Shown here in pieces: positions 30,528-64,000 of a stretch of 64,000 nucleotides of DNA. Made by a program: the position numbers and the translations under genes. Below the pieces are notes generated by a model. That model was not told where the DNA came from. It was given only the letters and a program-made list of their open reading frames with translations, and ran no database searches. Each line of letters begins with the position of its first letter. The first letter of the stretch is position 1. This DNA is from Anniella stebbinsi (Eukaryota > Chordata > Lepidosauria > Squamata > Anniellidae): contig JARDYH010000003.1 in the NCBI GenBank assembly GCA_029215795.1, forward strand, positions 174,914,382-174,978,381, read 5' to 3'.

Positions 30528-32640
30528 AAGTAATTCTACTGCAGGAGGCACAGACTGAGAATGAGACCCACCTAGAACAGTATATGAAGAATGGCAGAGA
30601 ACTTGACATCTGACAAACGCTTGTGCAATCTTCACAATTTCACGAAACAAACAAGAGTGTAGCTCTATGGGGTTGTAAATCCTCACACAATTGCAATCGT
30701 GTGATGGGGACAGCGGGACTGTGCTTGTTGCCCGCTTGCCCTCTGTCGTGTCCCTTTTGCCCAGCTCCATGTATGGTGAGGGGGGTCTGAAGCAGGGAGC
30801 CTGTGCTATAGGTATAGGCTCCCTATGCGATTGGAAGTGCCTCAACTGAATGTGGAGCCTACATATGTAGAGCACACTCCCCACTTCAGACCTTATTCTT
30901 CAACAGATGGAGGACAATGGTGGCAGGGCCAGCATGCATGGCTCTGCTTTCCCTTACTTACATGACTGGAATCGCCTGAGGATGAACATAGGGCTGTAAT
31001 GTATCTTATGTATATATGTTCTGTATTAAGGACCAATAGCCCTATCCCTGCAGTTAGGTGTGTTCTTTGCTCTTCAAAAGTTAAAATGTATCACCAGCAG
31101 TTATTTTACACCACAAGTTACTAATTCAGAATGTATTTTAATGTGCAATTTTAAATTATTTCGAAATACCGATTTTAATTATTTCCAAAGACCTATTTCT
31201 TAGTGCTGTAGGCTCTGTGCTGAAACAGAACTTACCTTTTTGCACAGGAAACATTTTTAATTGAAAACTCACCTGAAAATATTCTAGTTGCATCCAAAAT
31301 AATGAACTGTTCACTCAAATACATTCAGATCATATCAGGTGATTTTTAAAAATGAAATTACTGCTTTATAGCTAAATATTTTAGTAAGGTAAATACATGT
31401 TTTAAATATGATATAGTTTTACATCATAGACAAACATATAGCAAAATATTTGCTGACAGCTGAACTTTTCAATTCTCAAAAAGTTCACCCATTCCATATC
31501 TGCATGGCTGCCTTTACACAACTTACAAGTATTGTCTTTGTAAATGGCAAATGTACTTCTTTCACATTTGATTTTTTTTAATTAACAAGTTACATGAATT
31601 TAAAAACTTAAGATTCTTTGTTTATAAACAACTGTTTATTTCCCAGTTTCTTTGCTCTAAAATCTTTCCAGTGTCACTCACTATCTGCACTTTGCACATA
31701 CATTTTGTGTGTCCTCAGAGTTACTTCAGTGTTACGTTCTTTACTTCTGTAGCATCTTGTACACACAGTTCCATTAAGATTCCAGTTTTTCCCTAATTTA
31801 CATCTCTCTACTTGCACATGCTGAAGAAAACTGAAAAGAAATCTATACCATGAACACACAATATTGCTACATTTGATATGTTCAGAAGAAACCATCTAAA
31901 TCCTACATTAATCCATATTTTCCCTTGAAAAGTGCTTAGTTGCTGGTAAGTAATGCTGGATTTAACACCAACTACTTCTGGTAAACTATAAACTCTAGAG
32001 GAGCTGGGTCAATTTCACAAATAGTCCACTGTAAGTATCATACACTATCAAAAAACCCAAAACCCATTCAAGTTACATTCAGTAGCGCAGAACATAAAAT
32101 AGAATCATTACTGAGTAGAACACTATGAATAAATACCTGCTGTATAAGAATCTCTAGCTAGATTACAGCAATTTCCAAGAAAAAGCAACTTAAGATGACT
32201 CTTGCAGTACTACCTTACTATCCTTTCCAGTGTGAAGATTATTGTTATTTCTGCTACCGTGTTGTTGTTTTAATGTTCTGATGTAAGCTACTTATTACTA
32301 GTGGCAGCTTGTAGTTTTAGAGTGCTCAGTCAAATGTCCTGTTACGATTTAACAAATCTCTACTGACTCATGTGGACACTACTGTAATTTGTCATTGTTT
32401 ACTAAGAAATTAGGACAATCTAAATTTTAAAATTTTCCCCACTTTTCACCCTCCTGCTGTACAAATTATTGCAAAAGTTAACTTTTAGCTACAAATGTTT
32501 TTCTGGTGCTCTTTAATAACATGCTTATTTCTTTGAAATAGAAAACATTTTTGGTTTAAGGTGTGGTACTTACGGAAACTATACCCAGACTATTGTATAA
32601 ACATATGTATTTTACAAATAAATACTACTTAGATGAAATC
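30528..32640 (+). other. CRYBG1: CRYBG1 3' untranslated region
   Basis: About 2.1 kb of AT-rich DNA with no plausible coding exon between the CRYBG1 stop and a canonical AATAAA. The end is inferred from the hexamer. A moderately GC-rich patch around 30690-30870 may be an inserted element but was not identified. Confidence 0.65.
32617..32622 (+). promoter_or_regulatory. CRYBG1: Poly(A) signal AATAAA, probable CRYBG1 3' end
   Basis: Canonical hexamer followed within 40 bases by GT-rich sequence (around 32638-32655). An earlier AATAAA at 32128-32133 could give a shorter transcript. Confidence 0.55.
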
Positions 32641-33535
32641 TGTTTGGTGTGTTTTACAATGTAGGCTAAGGAATTTGGCAAAATATCCAGGAAGCTGAAT
32701 CAGCAGGAACAGCAAGCTGCTGATACTGTATGGAGAATACGAAGCATTCTCTCTGTAAGAGTTATTCAAAAGCATGCATATGATACAAAATGGAGCACAA
32801 AGCATTATGGGTGCAGGACTAGTAAAGAAGTGCATTCTAACACCCTTTCAGCCATCATAGAGCCAGCAATATCAGCTCATTGTTACATGCCTGAGTCATG
32901 GTTATATGATGTAAATTGTCTGAATAGAATTGCCACCAATGAGTATAGGCCTACTAAACCTTTCTTTAGATACATGAGTGCCCAAAGTTTATACATTGTT
33001 AGTGCATTGTTTTAAACTTTCAACCACCTAAAACTTATCCAACACCGTTCTTATACAAATTCTTATACAAAAGTGCAAAACAAAAACAAAAAAAACGCCA
33101 CCACATCAAAGCTGTCTTGCATACATCTTAAGGCCATTCCATTTCCACCATCACCCCCCCCCACACACACACACATCAACGTGCAGTAAGAAAGTGTTAG
33201 CCAAATATGTAAAGCGTATCGAGTTTCTATTCTACTTTGCCCACAGTAGTGTTGAAGGAGGTTGTGGCAAAACCACTGTAGGAGATGCAGTTGGGAAATG
33301 TTAAAAGGGGTGGGAGTGAGGAGTATTTTACTTTTGTTGCCAAGAGTCTTATTAAGGCACTATATGGGATGTCCTTTTTCCATCTCTCACCACTGTCGTA
33401 AATCCTTTCAGAATAAGCATTCTTACTGCTGCATCAATGGAACTAGTTATAGCACACTAAAGTTCCATGTAAGCAAAAGGTTATTTCAAATATCAAGTAG
33501 GAGTTAAAGAAAACAGAACAATTACAGATATTATA
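32641..33535. other. Convergent intergenic gap CRYBG1/RTN4IP1
   Basis: About 0.9 kb between the probable CRYBG1 poly(A) site and the RTN4IP1 stop codon on the other strand. It holds a C-run/CA microsatellite (33153-33176) and no gene. Part may be RTN4IP1 3' UTR. Confidence 0.7.
33153..33176 (+). repeat. C-run and CA microsatellite
   Basis: Nine C followed by about seven AC units in the CRYBG1/RTN4IP1 gap. Confidence 0.85.
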
Positions 33536-50971
<17,436 letters not shown>

Positions 50972-51600
50972 GATTGCAAATGAAGGGGATGGAGATGTTA
51001 AACCTCTTTAATACCCTTCTCTTCAAACTGTAACGAATCACACCTCCAGTACACTCTTCCTTACAAATCAAAACAGGTTTATTCCAGGTTTGATTTGTAG
51101 GTTCCTACAAACAGGTTTTAAAAGAACATTTTTAGCATTGCATTTTTGTTTAAATAGACCACCCCATACCGTTTAGCTCTTCTCTTCAAATAAAAAAAAG
51201 GGGGGCAGAAAGAGAAAGCGAGAAACAACCGGATGTTCCTACCAGGCTTAAATCCGTCTCACAGACTTTTAAGATAGGTTTTGAGATTTACAAGCAGCAG
51301 AGTTCAGCGGGGGTCTGTTTTGTTTCCTATCCTGATTGAACTATAAACTGCACCAACCCCTGAAATTCGTGTCAGGCAGCGAGACGAACCCCTTCCTCCC
51401 AAACAGAAACATCCCCCAATGTCTTAACTTCCGAGAAGTTCTCGCCCTGTGTCTTTTCTATGAGGTCAAACTTGCCCCCTGCTCAAAGTCCTGCCCTGCC
51501 TGCCCCACGAGTCTCCTTCAGGCAAACAATCCGGTTCTTCCCAACACCGAGCTCCTCTGCGGGCACACACAGACTCACACGCGCAGCCACCCCTCTCCGG

Positions 51601-51646
51601 CCAATAGGAAGACGGCATCCTCCGGGCCCACAGGGTTCGAGCCAAT
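51601..51646 (+). promoter_or_regulatory. Two CCAAT boxes (51601-51605, 51642-51646)
   Basis: Exact CCAAT words in contexts GCCAATAGG and GCCAATCAGC, the latter matching the NF-Y consensus CCAATCAG. They are 41 bp apart and about 130-190 bp upstream of the QRSL1 start codon. Confidence 0.6.
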
Positions 51647-51675
51647 CAGCGATCCCGATCTTAAGACGCGGTCCT

Positions 51676-51687
51676 CAAGATGGCGGC
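51676..51687 (+). promoter_or_regulatory. QRSL1: YY1-type element CAAGATGGCGGC
   Basis: Exact match to the YY1 consensus that commonly sits just downstream of TATA-less transcription starts of translation and mitochondrial genes. Its position 87-104 bases before the two candidate QRSL1 start codons suggests it lies in the 5' UTR and marks the start site. Confidence 0.7.
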
Positions 51688-51691
51688 GCCC

Positions 51692-51700
51692 ATGAATTAG
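51692..51700 (+). CDS. Minimal upstream ORF (Met-Asn-stop) in probable QRSL1 5' UTR
   Basis: ATG AAT TAG directly after the YY1-type element. If transcription starts at that element, this 2-codon uORF lies in the leader 74 bases before the first in-frame QRSL1 ATG. Translation is unproven. Confidence 0.3.
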   Translation: MN

Positions 51701-51791
51701 TCCGTACAGTACCGGTAACAGGGACAGGGGCTAGTACTACGGAGGAAGTTCCGAGGCTTTGAGAATCTTCCCCATGGGCTCTGCAGGGAAG

Positions 51792-63878
<12,087 letters not shown>

Positions 63879-64000
63879 GTAAGGCTTCTTTCCATTAAAG
63901 ATTTACATAAGATATTCACATTCATTTCCCATCAGAGCCAACGTAATAAAAACCTTGTTAACAAGGACAGCTGGGGTGTGATATTATACGTGACTAATGG

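Larger units (their letters stand above)
50972..51791. promoter_or_regulatory. Head-to-head RTN4IP1/QRSL1 promoter region, CpG-rich
   Basis: About 820 bp between the divergent start codons of two mitochondrial-protein genes. From about 51450 the sequence becomes GC- and CpG-rich, unlike the surrounding AT-rich DNA, and stays so to about 51900. CCAAT boxes lie at 51601-51605 and 51642-51646, and a YY1-type element at 51676-51687; a GC box (CCCCGCCCC) near 51857 falls just inside QRSL1 intron 1. There is no obvious TATA box. Bidirectional use is inferred from gene arrangement. Confidence 0.75.

Noticed and set aside
30477..30884. 135-codon minus-strand ORF at the end of CRYBG1
   Set aside because: Antisense to the terminal exon and 3' UTR. 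The exon reads clearly in the plus frame and the ORF lacks recognisable domains.

Overview
The window is vertebrate nuclear DNA, almost certainly from a squamate reptile (probably a lizard). The genes have vertebrate exon-intron structure with GT-AG introns. The interspersed repeats are typical of squamates: tRNA-derived Sauria-type SINEs, CR1/L2-type LINE pieces with '...ADDTKL'-like reverse transcriptase remains, 5S-rRNA-derived fragments, many short palindromic DNA transposons, and a few old MIR-like SINEs. The species cannot be named from this sequence.

Three genes are present in the same order and orientation as on human chromosome 6q21. (1) CRYBG1/AIM1, plus strand, 3' portion only. Fourteen exons between 1912 and 30527 encode the last nine beta-gamma-crystallin Greek-key motifs and the C-terminal ricin-B-like lectin domain. 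A roughly 2.1 kb 3' UTR runs to a poly(A) signal near 32617. (2) RTN4IP1, minus strand, complete. Nine exons from 50971 down to 33536 encode a 409-residue mitochondrial zinc-less medium-chain reductase. (3) QRSL1, plus strand, 5' portion. Eight exons from 51792 to 63878 encode the first 341 residues of the mitochondrial GatA amidase subunit, including the whole Lys-Ser-Ser catalytic triad. The rest lies beyond the right edge.

Layout: 1-32640 is CRYBG1; 32641-33535 is a short convergent intergenic gap; 33536-50971 is RTN4IP1; 50972-51791 is a GC-rich head-to-head promoter with two CCAAT boxes and a YY1-type element; 51792-64000 is QRSL1. RTN4IP1 and QRSL1 both encode mitochondrial proteins, so a shared bidirectional promoter is plausible. 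CRYBG1 is functionally unrelated (actin/cell-shape associated in mammals).

No operon-like, defence, CRISPR or otherwise novel multi-gene system is visible. The unusual content is in the introns: several apparently non-autonomous DNA-transposon families, some strikingly CpG-rich in an AT-rich background, long foldback structures, and a poly(A) signal hexamer overlapping the last codons of RTN4IP1. Exon boundaries come from reading frame, splice consensus and remembered vertebrate homologues. Repeat family names come from memory and were not searched.
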